64,000 nucleotides of DNA from assembly GCA_030272155.1 (NCBI GenBank), contig CP126194.1:4517501-4581500 (forward strand), given 5' to 3'. The notes beneath the pieces were generated by a model. The model was not told the DNA's origin. It searched no databases and worked only from the letters and a program-made list of their open reading frames with translations. Below, one piece after another: positions 21,805 to 34,055 of this stretch (the first letter of the stretch is position 1; the number at the start of each line of letters is the position of its first letter). The stretch is from Tetradesmus obliquus. Lineage: Eukaryota; Chlorophyta; Chlorophyceae; Sphaeropleales; Scenedesmaceae. The position numbers were made by a program, and so were the translations under genes.

Positions 21805-22184
21805 ACTACCCAGGCAGCTATGCAGCTCCAGGGTAAGTCAAGGCTGGATAGGGTGTGTGTGGATCTGCCGTCAGGTGTGAGGCACACAGTTTGTGCTGCG
21901 CACAGCCCTAAACAACGGGCACTTCAGTTCTGCAACCGCCCACAAACCAATCAGTGCAGCAGTCCGACTGCTGCAATGAGTTCACTCCGCACTCCAGCAG
22001 CATTGCAGCAAGGCAGGTCTGCTGTGCACTACTACTAGCTGCAAGCTTGGGGCAGCTGGCCGTTCATAAGGCAGCCCAATGTACGAGCTGGCACAGAGCA
22101 AGACACAGCACCACACAGGATACATGCCAGAGCTGTGCAAACTAGCCAACCACCGTTTCAACAAGGCACAGCACAGAACAGCAG

Positions 22185-22226
22185 AGCACAGCACAGCACA
22201 GCACAGCACAGCACAGCACAGCACAG
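22185..22226. repeat. (GCACA)n microsatellite
   Basis: About eight pure GCACA units, with imperfect copies just upstream. Confidence 0.9.
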
Positions 22227-23403
22227 GAGACCGTGAAGATACCCTCTTTCCGCTGCAGGGCAGGCGCCATGTGGATGCGCACTACAAAAAGGATTCAGCC
22301 GAAGGGGGAAACATTGATGCAGGTTGACAAGGTCGGTAACGACAACGATCAAGCTATATCAAGCCGTGGCTGGCCAGCTGTATCAGCAACAAATCAGCTG
22401 TAGTAGATGCGTTTATCACAGCCGGCAACACAGAGCAGCAGCTCAGGTTGAACCAAGCGAGACGCAAACCAGGAGCACCCCCTGTTCTTCCTGTTTCTTG
22501 CTAGTCTGCTGCAAAGCAGCTGGAGGTTAGACAGCAAGCAACAGCAACTACAACGACCACGGCAATGTTTTCAAGCAGGAACGGAAACCAAAAGCTGCGA
22601 CGTGGCCAATCCTGTCTGAAAATCATGACAACCAGAGTTGTATTGCCACCAGCCGGCTGGCTTAAGCTTCTGACATTTGCAAGCCAAGCACCAACAAATC
22701 CACAATAATGTTGTGCATCTGTTGTATGAAGCCGACAAATCAATCGCCAAACAGCGCGTGAGTGACTTAGCAGGTGCTGTGCATACACAGCTGCATACAC
22801 ATGCGAGCTTGCAGGACAACACCACAGCTGTCAGGGCACTGCTGATGCCAGGCTAGTTCATGGTTTTGTGTGGACCCCATGCGTATTTGAGTGCTGCAAG
22901 CCTATCCCCCATGAATGCGATCATACACCTGCCTTGTAATGTGGACCACCGTGGGCTGGCCAGCAGCATATCTCACGTATCTAGCTGCAGCCGCATGACT
23001 AAGCAGTGAGGCAGGCAGCACTGAAACACAAGCAACCTACCCACCACATCTGTGCAACAAAGATTCATGGAGGCATGCGCGCAGCCAACACCTGGAAGTT
23101 TTCATAACATCTGTTGTAGCAGCGGTGCTTTAAGCTGCTGTGTAGGCCCTGCCATTGAGTATTCCATTCTCAACAACTGCAGGCCGCACAGCACACACAT
23201 ACTCAAGCAGCCCAACAAGGTAGCTTGGTAGGCGGTTTATGCTGTGATGAAAGCATCGGCAAGTTCATCTGTGGTGCTATTCAAAGATAATGAGCGTGGT
23301 GCAACCAGGCTTAGACGGCGGCGCGCGCAAGAGGCCGCATCCATAGTTGTCATTGGTTGATCACATGGGCGCTGTCTTGCTGGACTGAGTGGCCAAAGGC
23401 AGA

Positions 23404-26400
23404 TCAAACGGGTGCTGTCTTGCTCAGCTGGGTGATCATAGGCAGGTAGCCAGCGGCAGTCACAAGCTTCACCATGAATGTGCAGCCCTTGTTGGTTTTC
23501 ATCTTTTTGGAAGTTGACGTGGCTACGCCGTTTGCGCCAGTGACTGCTTTGGTGTCGTACGGAAACGCTGCTGTCTCGTCAGCTGCTGTCCAGGTGATGA
23601 AGACGGTAGCGCCACTGACGCTGCTGCTGCTGCCAACGGGCCTGACAGTGACTGTTGCTGTGCATGTGAACTTCTTGCTTTGTTCTTCAGTTGGGCCACT
23701 AATGACAGCAGCTGGGATCCTCATGCGAGCCAGCACGGCACTGCAGCCAGGGCAGCAAGCAGGCATGTGTTTTGAGTGCCACAACTACAGGGTGTATATG
23801 ATCATATGATCATATGCCTGCTGCTGCCGAGAGGATGCTGTCATGCTGTAGCTGCAGCCGCACGTAGCTATCTGTGTACGGTGCTGCAATGTGCTGCTCA
23901 ATGCGGCATGAAAGCAGCTGCAACCATACGCATTTGACTTCAGCACTTGCAGCACCAGACCCACAGGTGGGTGATCATGGCCTGCTATGTGATGGCAATG
24001 ATGCTGCACAGCAAGGCCTGCTGCTGCTGAACTGCTGTAGTAAGCATAAGCTCTGCGCTGCTGTGAGCGTCACAGGTTGGGCAGTGGGCACCAGCAGCCA
24101 CAGCCGCAGCTGCAGCATTGTGCTTGATAACGTGTGCAATGCTAGCTGCAGCAAGCTGGAGCTCAACCAGGCAATTGCAAGTCATAGGACGCGCTGGAGG
24201 TCCTGCATACCTGGGGCTGGGCGATGGGCTTGGGCTTGCGTCAGGGCTGGGTGACGGGCTTGGGCTAGGTGATGGGCTGGGGCTTGCGTCAGGGCTGGGC
24301 GAGGGTGAGGGTGATGGAGAGGGTGATGGGCTGGGTGATGGGCTGGGGCTGGGTGACGGGCTGGGGCTTGGTGATGGGCTTGGTGAGGGTGAAGGCGCAG
24401 CCACACTAGGGAATACAATTTGGATGTCAAACCATCCCAAGGATCCATATCTCGTGTACCCAACTCCGCTTGGGTCCCCAGCTCCTTTAACAGACACGCT
24501 GTACTGCCCGTCTGCAGGCAAGCTCAGACTGAAGCCGGCTACACCCGTCCCGTTTAATGCGTTGAGCGTTGGAGGGTTGGCTGTTGCAAGGACAGCGCCT
24601 GATGCGTTGTAGAAAGTGACGAGCATGTCCAGATTGCTGCGCTGCGCTGTGGCGTTGACGTACACATTCTCTCTCCTCACTTCATTTCTGCTGGAGTCCT
24701 TGTATACCCGTATAAAATCCAGCTTGCGCCAAACAAAATCACCCAGCACCTGCGGCAGCACACACCACGCCCCAATCAGGTGCAGCAGCAGATCGGCGCA
24801 TGTCACTCAGGCTGCAGCCTGGTGTTTCTGCTGCACCCATCCCGCTGGCACACGCAATTGCTTGCCCTCTCAGCAGATTGCGCTGCAAGTGCACGTGCAT
24901 CCTTTCATACCACACGCTAACAGCTGGACAGGCCCGCAAGCAGACATTCAGTGCATTGCACAATTGTATGCACCTGGCAAGCGGCATACACACAGATGTA
25001 TCCGACTCCCAGGTTGTCTCACTATAAGATGTGCACACTAGTGTGCACATGCGTACGCACCGTTGCAGTGAATGTGGCCGGGCCAGCTGCAGCAGTGAAG
25101 TTGAAGAAGTTGGCAACACCTGGCTTGATGACAAGGCCTTTTGCAGTGCCAGCAGTTCTCGGGGTGGTAGGCGATCTGGCTGTTGCAACTGGTGTTGCTG
25201 TTGCTTGGCTGCCGCCGTGCAGTGCAGGCACATAGGCAAGCTTAGCGAGGATGGCTGTGTCATCTTGGCTCTGCAAGACGTCGCAGCAAGCAGGGCGGTG
25301 GTGTGTCTGCAGCTGTGCGTGGGGTCACTGCCAACCAATGCCTGTATTCGTGAATACGATCGACACCAGATGGCAACTCAGCACGGCTGCTGCACATGTT
25401 GCTGTGTGGCTGCTGGCAACCTCATGCTTGTGCAGTGAATGGAAGCCGTGCACCAAGATAGCTGCCAGCTGGCAGGCAATGGCTTGTGAGGCTGCTGCTG
25501 GGAAGCATGGCATTGCCAAGGGCAGGGCATGACCAGCAAGCCGGCCATTTGCATGCAGATTGATATGTAGGCGTGTGCTTTAGATCCTTAACCTTGGCAA
25601 ATAATGCCAATGAATGGTCTGCGACTGCTGATGAAGGACCAACTCCACATGCAGGCCAACAGGGCTGGCATCACGCATGGCTGGCCCAGGCGCACATCAC
25701 TGCCTAGCAAGTACATGTTGATGAGTGTGTACATGTAGTCGTACACAAGGTGTCGACGTGGATGTCGTCAATGAACCTCACAACAGTGCGTCTGCAGTGT
25801 GGCGGGCTGTAGATACACCACTGCAGCGTCAGCATCAGCAGGCATACCAGGCTGGCTGGAATTGCCAGCCCAGAGCTGCGCTGGTGCTCACCACTCCACC
25901 ACTGCTTCCCGAGAAGTTGCCGTTGTTCCATTGAATCAGTTGGGTGTTGGAGCCCGTGACAGGCGCCATGATCTGCACATAGATGTCAGCAGCACAAGCG
26001 TGCGTAGCGCATCAAAAATGGTGGCAGCATGCGTGGTAATCTCAGCAGCAGAGGCGTCATGGGCATAATCTAATCAGCAGCAGTCAGGAGGACGCATTGA
26101 GCCGGATGTGGATCTCATGCTAACAACCTGCCACGGCAAGGAGTTCCGCAGAAGCCTGCACAACAACAGCAGCACTGCACATACCATTCAAAGCGCAAGA
26201 TCATACAGAGTTCTACTTACAGGCTGCCACCCATTCTGCCCGGAATAGCCTTAGTTGGTACTCTCGTTGATTTGATGGTATAGGCCCTTGTTGTGGCCCA
26301 CCTCTGCCTCGTCAGCAGCAGCAGCAGCAGCAGCAGTAATAACACAATCTTGGCAATGGGATCGCATGTATATGCACGCAAGCTGTGCACTTGATAAAGC

Positions 26401-28022
26401 CAGAAAGCAGCGCATCAAACACAGCAAGTCTGTTGCTGCTGCTGCTGCTGGTGCTGCTGCTAACACTGTCCTGCTCCTGCTGCTGCTGCTGCTGCTAACA
26501 CTGTCCTGCTGCTGCAGTCTGGCTGCAGGGCGCTGCCCAGGGCTGAGCTGAGCACATCAAAGGCAGTGTGGGAGCCCTGTCTTGTACGCACCATGTGAAA
26601 CCGCTGATGCAGTGGCCACAAGGTCATTAGCACCCTACAATGCAAACATGTGGTGGGGGTCATAATGTTATGACACACCAAGAGCAATGGCTGGTGCTGG
26701 GCATGCAGTGCTGTGCTGTGCGACTGTGCGGGTGTAGCGATGTCATCATCACATCAATTGCAAATCATCAGCGGACTGGCTGGCTATGCTGCGTGCACCC
26801 GCAACAAGCAGGTCAAAAAACGGGGCACAGGCTGCGAGTCCTGTATGCATCTGCACCATTCGCGCAATTTGAAGCAGCAGATGCTCTCAGCAGTATTCTT
26901 TAGTGTGTTTGTGCGAATGTCCTCCAAAAAGGGTGCAGCTCAGTGGTGACCGCAGTGACAATGTTTTGATGTAGCCAATACCTTCGAGGTATGCGGCTGT
27001 GGCACTGGCAGTGTTGTTATGTTACAAACCTTGCCCCTGCTATCTCGTATTCCCGGCCAGTCGCCAGCCTTGCGCCTCTTACGCCAAAAGATGGAATGCC
27101 ATAAGTTGGTGCCACCAACAAGCACATACTTGCCTGGGAAAAGACAAATGTTGGTTGCGCCCTTGTGTTGGAGGCCGCTCCAAAAACGTTGACGTACGCA
27201 ATCCCGACGGTGGCTGCAGTCACACCACAGCAGGACATAATGATGTATGGGCGTGGTGACACCATCCATGCATGCAACTCTGAGCTTGTTGAGGTTTCTG
27301 GTTCGTACTGTTTGAATTCTGTGTAAGGTACTTTCTGGACCCCATGAGCCTTGTCTGGCTCCTTAGTGGGTGGGCCTGTGGCCGTACTTTGATAACTGGT
27401 AACCGGTACCTGGTGACGGCGCACACGCAAATGCACGACTTGTGGGCCGCAAACATGCAGATGAATTGCATATGCATTGGACTGCACATGTCTGCAGCTT
27501 CTTCTGCATCGCAGCTGCACAGATTGAGTAGCAGGTCCAGGCTGATTCTCATCATCAACCCACCGGTACCAAGACTGCGCGTAATAAGGTCAGAGCTCCG
27601 GCCACCGATGCACACATGGGAGATGTTGACTGAAGAGAGGCCCACGGGCTCGATTGTGGTCACATCCACATCAAACGGCGCGTAGTCCTCAGCCACAAAC
27701 CGCCATATGGCCACTGCAAGCGCATGCACGACATGGCTTCATTGCAGCTGCACTTGCACAACAGCTTGACGGGAGCACAAAAGGAACTCCCTTCCGGTGG
27801 CCGGGCTTGATTGACGAGCCCAGGTGAGGCTCATTGGGCAAAGGAAACCACCCCTGACAAAGCTAAGACCCCAGCTGGAGCACATCAGGCAAAAACCAGG
27901 CCCTCGCGGGCTCAGCGTGCTGCGGGTGGCCTTGTGCTCGCTGCTGTGCTGATCTGGCTGCAGGTCACTGTCACCACAGCTGGCTCACCGCTAGCAGGGC
28001 ACGATGCTGCTGCTGCCGCTTG

Positions 28023-28054
<32 letters not shown>

Positions 28055-28060
28055 TTGTTG

Positions 28061-28091
<31 letters not shown>

Positions 28092-30840
28092 TGTTCAACA
28101 ATAGTACACACCTATATCAGACAGCTCCTGGCTGCAAACAAGCAGTGAAAGCAGGCACAGCAGGGTGGAGTCATTGAGGCGGTCATGGGCAAGCGCAGTT
28201 GCATCATGTGGATCCGCGAGGTACAGACCCTGCAAAGGCCTGAGCGCTTCGGCTTCAAATTGCTGATTGGTGATGCATCATTGTTGTTGTTGGTGCTGCT
28301 GCTGCTGCTGCGCTGTTGTCAGCATGTGCATGGTACACGCACGCTGGTTCTCGTTGCAACTGTCAAGCAGCAGCAACTGGCAGTCTGCAAGCCACAGTGG
28401 CAGCTGCTGGAAAGACACTGCATGCGCATGCATTCTCCAAGGCAGTGGCAGCTCACTTGCTGAAAGTTGTGGTGTCATTGTCCTGTGACAGTGGCAGCCC
28501 AGCAATTGCAACAGCAGCGCACCAGCAAATCAGCACCTCATACGCTGATATATTGATCAATGTATGTCATCTTGATGACATAATTCAGACACAGTGACAA
28601 TTGGACCATTGTGATCAGCGCATGTGCAGCTCTGTGTGCGTGTGGTAAGTCGGTGGCAGCTTCTTCTGGCAGCGCTGCATGCATAATGCGCAATATCAGG
28701 TGATTGAAGTTGCTGCTGCTCTGTACCTGCTTTGCATGCCATGCAGTGATATCAGTGTGTAACACTCCAGCTGTGACAATGCGAGGATGCGATTGGGTAT
28801 CCACCAGGGTCCAATCACCTGATGTAATGTCTCCTACATTATTGTAGGGATGTGGCCCGCGCTGTTCCACCCATGCAGCCACACATGCAATTGCCCTCAT
28901 ATGCAGCTGGTAACTGCATGCAAACAATGCAAAGGATGCTTCTGCTATGCATCCAGTCGATCACCACATGTGCAATGAACCTACACCAAACTAGTGCATG
29001 GTTGCCCCCGCCACCTTCATGGCTGCTGCAGCAGCACCCAGTACGCATGGCTGCAGCATAACAGCAGTGTTGCATCCCTGGTGGCCAGGGACGCAGGTGC
29101 AGCGCTGTTTGAGGAAAGAGGGCAGGCATGCCGATACCGGCGCCTTACCCCAACCCCGGCAGCACCCATAGCAGTGCACTTGGCACAACACTCACGCATA
29201 GCTGTTTGCAGCAGTTCTGCAGTTTGTTGCTTCTTAGCGGGCAGCACGCACCGTGTCGTAACCAGGCATGATGATGGAGGTTCCAGTTGGTGTTGGTGAC
29301 ATTACATCCCTTGAAATCAAGCCTGCGCACAGAGGAGGGAAGCCCGAATGATCAGCACATGACCACACGCCGCGGGTTGAGTCGCTTCAAGCTGTGCATG
29401 CTTTGCCAGGGAGGCTTGTTTCGATGGGAGAACTGGTTGACGCCATCATTCAACACCAGGATACGCCCTCATGGGTGCAGTGGTCATATGATGGACATCA
29501 AATGCATGCCATGCCATGCCATGCGAGTGCGCCACAGTATCGGCATGCTGCTGCTGCTGCAGCAGCAGCTGCTGTGCTGCTGCTGCACACATAGTTATGC
29601 TTGCAACACATATTGACGATGCTAAACCAATGGTATTAATGCAGCATGAAGTGCATCTATAGACGCGCCCAACAATTCTCTATGCTGCTTGTGCTGTGCG
29701 CACCGCAGACGCGCGCCAATCCTCACCAGATCTTTTTGGTGGAATCCGGGCGGCTGGCCAGGTTGAATGCCTCTAGGTATGCCGGGTCCAACGCGTTGAG
29801 GGGCGATGATGGCCCCACAGGATCCGCAGCAGCAGCACCAGCAGCAGCCCCGCCGGTGACAGCTGCGCAATTGAACGCCGTGGGTACAGTGTGCACGTGT
29901 GGCACTTTGTTGTGGCCCTGGCATGCAAATTTGCATGCCAGGCTGTTTAAACAGCAGGGCGTTGCTGAGAGTGTCGATGCCCTGCAGGACGGCAGCAGAA
30001 AGAGAGCTCGTTTTGCTCAAGCCAGCGCTTGCTGAATGGAAAAGTTGCTGGTGACTTGCAACTGGATGCATTACGAGCACTCGCGCACAGCGCTGTCTAG
30101 CAATGTTTAATCCAACAGAAACACCCGCAATGCCAGATCTCTGAAAGCGCCGCTTTGCACGGTGTATGGGCAGCAGCCATGTATGTGAGCAAAGCTGTTG
30201 CTGTGTATGATACTATCGTACTACGCGTAGTAGTACATGGACCTGTCCAATCTGACAGACCGTGATCACCGTACCGTACGGTCTTGGCAAGATGTATGAT
30301 GACGCAACCAGAGTGAAGCTGGGGTGGGTGACACGAGCAGTAAGCTGCCTGCAGGCCTTGAGCAGTCTGTGTGACAGCACGTGCTGCACAATTGCCGTCA
30401 CCAGGTAGCATGCTGCGCAGATCACATGTAATCATGTACTACATGTAGTACATGCAGGATATTTATCGGCCTGACTGGCAGCAGCTGCAGATCTTATAGC
30501 TCCAGAGTGACTGCGTCAGACGTACACAGTTTTGGTAACTCACTAACGCAGGGTCGTCATCCAGCATCTTGGCAAGTCTGCCTCTGCCCCACTTCCAGCC
30601 AGCCTTGTGCAGCAGCTGCTGCAGCTTGGCTGTGTCCATTGCAGCCAGGTATGCTGCAGCACCGCCATGGCTTTTGAAGTCAAAGATCAGATTGGGGTTC
30701 TTTTTCTGTTTTGTTGTGAGATCTGCAGGCTCTGCAGTCCTGGTGCCGGGGTTGCTTCGTAGTGGAGAGCCAGGCACGCCTTGGGCTGCTGCGCTGGCTG
30801 CGAAAGTCAGCGGCAGAAGGCAAACGAGAAGTTGGATCAT
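23404..30840 (-). CDS. Secreted metzincin-type zinc peptidase with Ser-Pro repeat and C-terminal Ig-like domain; one in-frame stop
   Basis: Fourteen exons on the minus strand: 30840-30544, 29981-29906, 29862-29727, 29322-29252, 28818-28727, 28229-28112, 27713-27570, 27213-27134, 26634-26592, 26303-26221, 25972-25892, 25270-25061, 24749-24211, 23740-23404. All phases fit (769 codons). A signal peptide starts MIQLLVCLLPLTFA. An N-terminal segment resembling the propeptide of these peptidases is followed by LDFKGCNVTNTNWN, AEDYAPFDVDVTT and GIAYVNVFG. The zinc site HEVGHNKGLYH (about 352-362) fits HExxHxxGxxH and is split between exons 9 and 10. Next come NTQLIQWNNGNF, a pre-peptidase-like domain (NLDMLVTFYNASG, GVGYTRYGSLG), about 60 residues of Ser-Pro repeats typical of algal wall proteins, and an Ig-like end. 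An in-frame TAA at 26253-26251 (codon about 370) would truncate it just after the zinc site. The intron at 29905-29863 is only 43 bases, the one after 27134 is GC-AG, and exons 5 and 6 are the weakest. Confidence 0.75.
28017..28093. repeat. (GCT)n-(GTT)n-(GCT)n compound trinucleotide run
   Basis: A CTG-type run interrupted by about six GTT units, inside the intron of the peptidase gene after exon 6 (28112). Confidence 0.9.
30433..30454. repeat. 22-bp perfect palindrome
   Basis: Eleven-base arms, CATGTACTACA and its exact complement, centred in intron 1 of the peptidase gene. A related but imperfect palindrome with ACTACGCGTAGT lies about 220 bases away near 30220. Confidence 0.9.
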
Positions 30841-31481
30841 ATCTATGAGCACAGTGAGATCTGATATCAGAGTGATGGGGGAATCAGGACGACAGGCAGC
30901 CCAGCCTATCGTGCTTGTCCGCTAGCGTATCGTGGCGCAGCTGAACAGCTAAGTAGTCACCGTAAAAACCGCTAGTCAACACCAGGTATGCACGATATCC
31001 CAAGCTGAAGCGCGTGTGGTGTGACAAGAGATCATTCGCGGTACCAGTACCCCACCCTTTTTGGTCCCGTCGTCCATGACTTGCTGGTCCCTTTCTCTTC
31101 TGTGTTATGGAAGCTTAGTAAAGATGCTTGATATCTATACATTGCGTTCGTACAGCGGTTGCGGTGGTACAGACGCAAAGCAGTGATCACCAGCACCCTC
31201 TGCTGCCCAGCAGCTGCTGAGCAGTAACTGCAGCTGCAGCAAGCTTGTTACATCGGTCTACAATCATCAAACACGTGCGTAGATCGACAACAGCCTTTGT
31301 TTTCATACGTTTGCATAGTGCAAGCTTTGAATGCCAGCCAACCTGAGCATTTACTACCACTGGCAGATTCTGCTAGTCCTAGCAGTGCTGGGAGCTGCAG
31401 TGCTGCCGCCATGTAGCACCCACATTGGCACAGTTCGGCGCGCCACACAGCTTACTACAGCACAGGCCACCAGCATGCTGC
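30841..31481. other. Interval between peptidase start and methyltransferase 3' end
   Basis: Both neighbours are on the minus strand. The part near 30841 should carry the peptidase promoter and the part near 31481 the methyltransferase 3' untranslated region, with TGTAA at 31252-31248. No other gene seen. Confidence 0.55.
31248..31252 (-). terminator. Candidate polyadenylation signal TGTAA for the methyltransferase gene
   Basis: TGTAA on the minus strand 230 bases after the stop codon. Assigned by position. Confidence 0.5.
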
Positions 31482-32924
31482 CTACGCCATGGCCAGCACA
31501 TGCAGCACAGTAGACCTGCTCAGCACCCGCTGCCCCTGAGCATCCCACCGCCCACTGGCCACCAGATCAGCCACCACTGCAGCCATATACGCGTCCTGCA
31601 GGGCTTGCAGCTGCTGCGGCTGCTGCTGCAGCTGCTCTGGTCCCCTGAACACGTTTCGGTGCAGGGCCATGTGCCATACTGCTGCTGCATGGGCCTCAGG
31701 GTTGGCAGCGGGCATCCAGCGCTGTTGGGCTTCAGGCGTCACCTGCAAGCGGTCAAAGTTAAGGCACAAACATGGAACTTGCAGCAAGTTTGAAACAGTG
31801 TGACAGATGACGACAGCATCTGCAGCAGCTCAAGAGGAGCAGGAGAACACTGCCAGTGGGCTTTGCAGGAGCAGTCACCTGCAGTGCACAGCAGCATGCA
31901 GAGGCAGCATGGTGCAGCAGGCGACTTATCCGCACACAGCTGCAGCTGCTGTTCTCAGCCCTCAAGGACTCTGCCTGCACAGCTGCACAATGTCGTTGAT
32001 AGCAAGGCAGTGTAGGTTTTCAGGTTCCTGCAACTTGCCTGGATGTGGGAGTAGCCAGCCTCTGTCAATGCTGCTGCCACGCGCTCAGTTGACCCCAGCA
32101 CCTCAGAAGGGTCAAACTCTGCAGGAAAGCCACACTCTCCTGCAAGACGCATGAACGTCCCATAGTCTTCTATTGCTGGCGGCACAAAAGCATTGAAAGC
32201 AAGCTTGCCACCAGGCTGCTGCAGCCAGTGCCTCCAGGAGGCTAGTGCTGCAGGGGGCTGCTGCAGGAATGGCACTGCTGCTGAGCAGGTGATGGCGCTG
32301 AAGCTGTGTAGCCACTCAGCTGGCAGGCAGCTGTGCAGCTGCTGTATGTCTCCCAAGAAGAAGTGTGCTGGTGCCAGCTGCTGCTGCTGGGCCAGCAGTT
32401 GCTGGCCTGGTTCCAGCGTCCTGGGGCTGTACTGCACACTGTGCTGTGCTGCTTTCCATGTTGCTGTCACCAAGCTGCACAGCTGCTTCGTACTTGCTGC
32501 GTGCCTGCTGCAGCATAGCTGGGCTGATGTCAACAAGCACTACGCTGCCACTTGGAGAAACTGCTGCTGCCGCTGCCAGTGCCACAATGCCTGTGCCTGC
32601 TGCCAAGTCCAGCAGTCGGTCACCAGGCTTCAGGGCCTGCAGCTGCAGCAGGCTTTGAGCCAGTGCTGGGTGGTATGTGCTATTGGTGTCATAGGTGGCC
32701 GCTCTGCCTTCAAACTGCTGTAGAATGCGGTGCAGGACCAGGTCTTCTGCTACTGCTACTGTAGCGGGGGTGTCGTTTTGACCGGCAGCAACCATAGAGG
32801 ATGGGCATCGTTTGTTGAAGATGGAATTATGCAGCCTAGCTCGGCTGGGCAAGGAGGCAGAACTGCAGCTGCTGCTGCTGCAGGGACTGGACACTCCTGC
32901 TGCTGCTGCCTTTGCTGCTGTCAT
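31482..32924 (-). CDS. Class I SAM-dependent methyltransferase (UbiE-like), organelle-targeted
   Basis: Predicted 357-residue protein from three minus-strand exons: 32924-32494, 32420-32039 and 31742-31482 (stop TAG). Residues 1-45 are rich in Ser/Ala with Arg/Lys and no acidic residue, so a plastid or mitochondrial presequence is likely. After it come the fold entry FEGRAATYDTNSTYH, SAM motif I LLDLAAGTG (104-112), the acidic end of strand 2 VLVDISPAMLQQAR, the motif II region FLGDIQQL, and PGGKLAFNAF. The last exon is Gln-rich. Intron 1 is short (73 bases, GT-AG); intron 2 starts with GC (CAG|GCAAGT). Distant similarity to the UbiE/BioC group suggests a small-molecule substrate such as a quinone or fatty acid precursor, but the substrate cannot be read from sequence. 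The start is the first in-frame ATG; Met44 is an alternative. Confidence 0.85.
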
Positions 32925-33853
32925 GATCGTCAAAAGAACATTGTTGGCCAACGTTTAGTTTTTCCAAGTGCGTTGAAAACAGTGTAGACAACGTTGGTCA
33001 TGACTGAGTTACAATACTGTACGGAACGGACAAAACTATGTGCGAACCCGGCTTGTCCACTGCTGCAGTACGACGTTGTCACCCGGCGATGATGCGGGCG
33101 CAATTGACCCGGGCGATGCAATATCATCTTGCTATCGGTGATCGTTTTGCTTCGTTACATACACCGCCTGCCACATAGCAGTACAAACGAACAACTGAAC
33201 AGCTTGCAGTTCAAGCTGCAGCAGCACGCAGCCAGGATCTTTGACAAACAGCACCATATGGCACAGCGCAGTGCAGCAGAAGCAGCTGTAACATTTCAAC
33301 AAAGGTTGTCAACATCACACGTGTACAGCACTGTGTACGCTGTAGTGCAGCACACCATTCAACCATGCACCCAAACAGCAGCAGCATGCGCAGCTGCATT
33401 CTAGCGTACCGATATGAACCCTAAGCCATGCAAATCATTCTGTCAAAACTGTTGCCACGGCATCCTGAAAAATTTGGCAAGTGATGGGCAGAAGTTGAAG
33501 GCTGGAAGCAGCAACTCAGCAACGGTCATGCCGCGCCCGCCACAAAAGCCACAGCAACAACGCGCACGCGCCAGTACTCAGCTACAATACCAAGCATGCA
33601 TGCAAGGAAGTTTGCTCTGCCCACAGCCCAAGCGTGTACGACCAGGGGCAGTGCCTCACTTTGCACATGTTCCTGTGCAACTGCAATGCCAACAACAAAA
33701 AAGCGCAGCTTGTCCTCGCATCTCATCCAAAGTGCAGCATAGCCTGCACAAGGCAGACATACCTTATTGACAGAAGAAGATTATGCCTGCTTCCGTGCAC
33801 CTGCTACCTGGCACTCACGTGCTGACAGTACACTCCATTGTAGCTGCTGGACA

Positions 33854-33884
<31 letters not shown>

Positions 33885-34055
33885 GACAAGATCTGTCACT
33901 TGCAGTAGCTGCTGCTGTCTCAGCTTCAAAAACTCAGCGCACTAACACCTGCAGCGCAGCACTGGCTGCAACACGGTGAGCACACGCATCCAATGCCACA
34001 ACTCCTGTCTGCCACCTTCGTGTAACATAGTGCATAGCTGCCTAGCCCTCAACAC
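32925..34055. other. Interval between methyltransferase start and acyltransferase 3' end
   Basis: Holds the methyltransferase upstream region and the acyltransferase 3' untranslated region. It contains a CTG run near 33855-33885. I see no gene and no tRNA. Confidence 0.55.

Larger units (their letters stand above)
19991..23403. other. Gene-free interval between GYD1 and the zinc peptidase gene
   Basis: No convincing gene on either strand. The left part should be the GYD1 3' untranslated region. Repeats present: three 38-bp units (20784-20896), a TGAG run (21783-21804) and a GCACA run (22185-22226). The open frames are short and show no family motif. Confidence 0.6.

Noticed and set aside
22501-22825. 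Overlapping minus-strand frames
   Set aside because: No motif, no splice partners and no neighbour relation.
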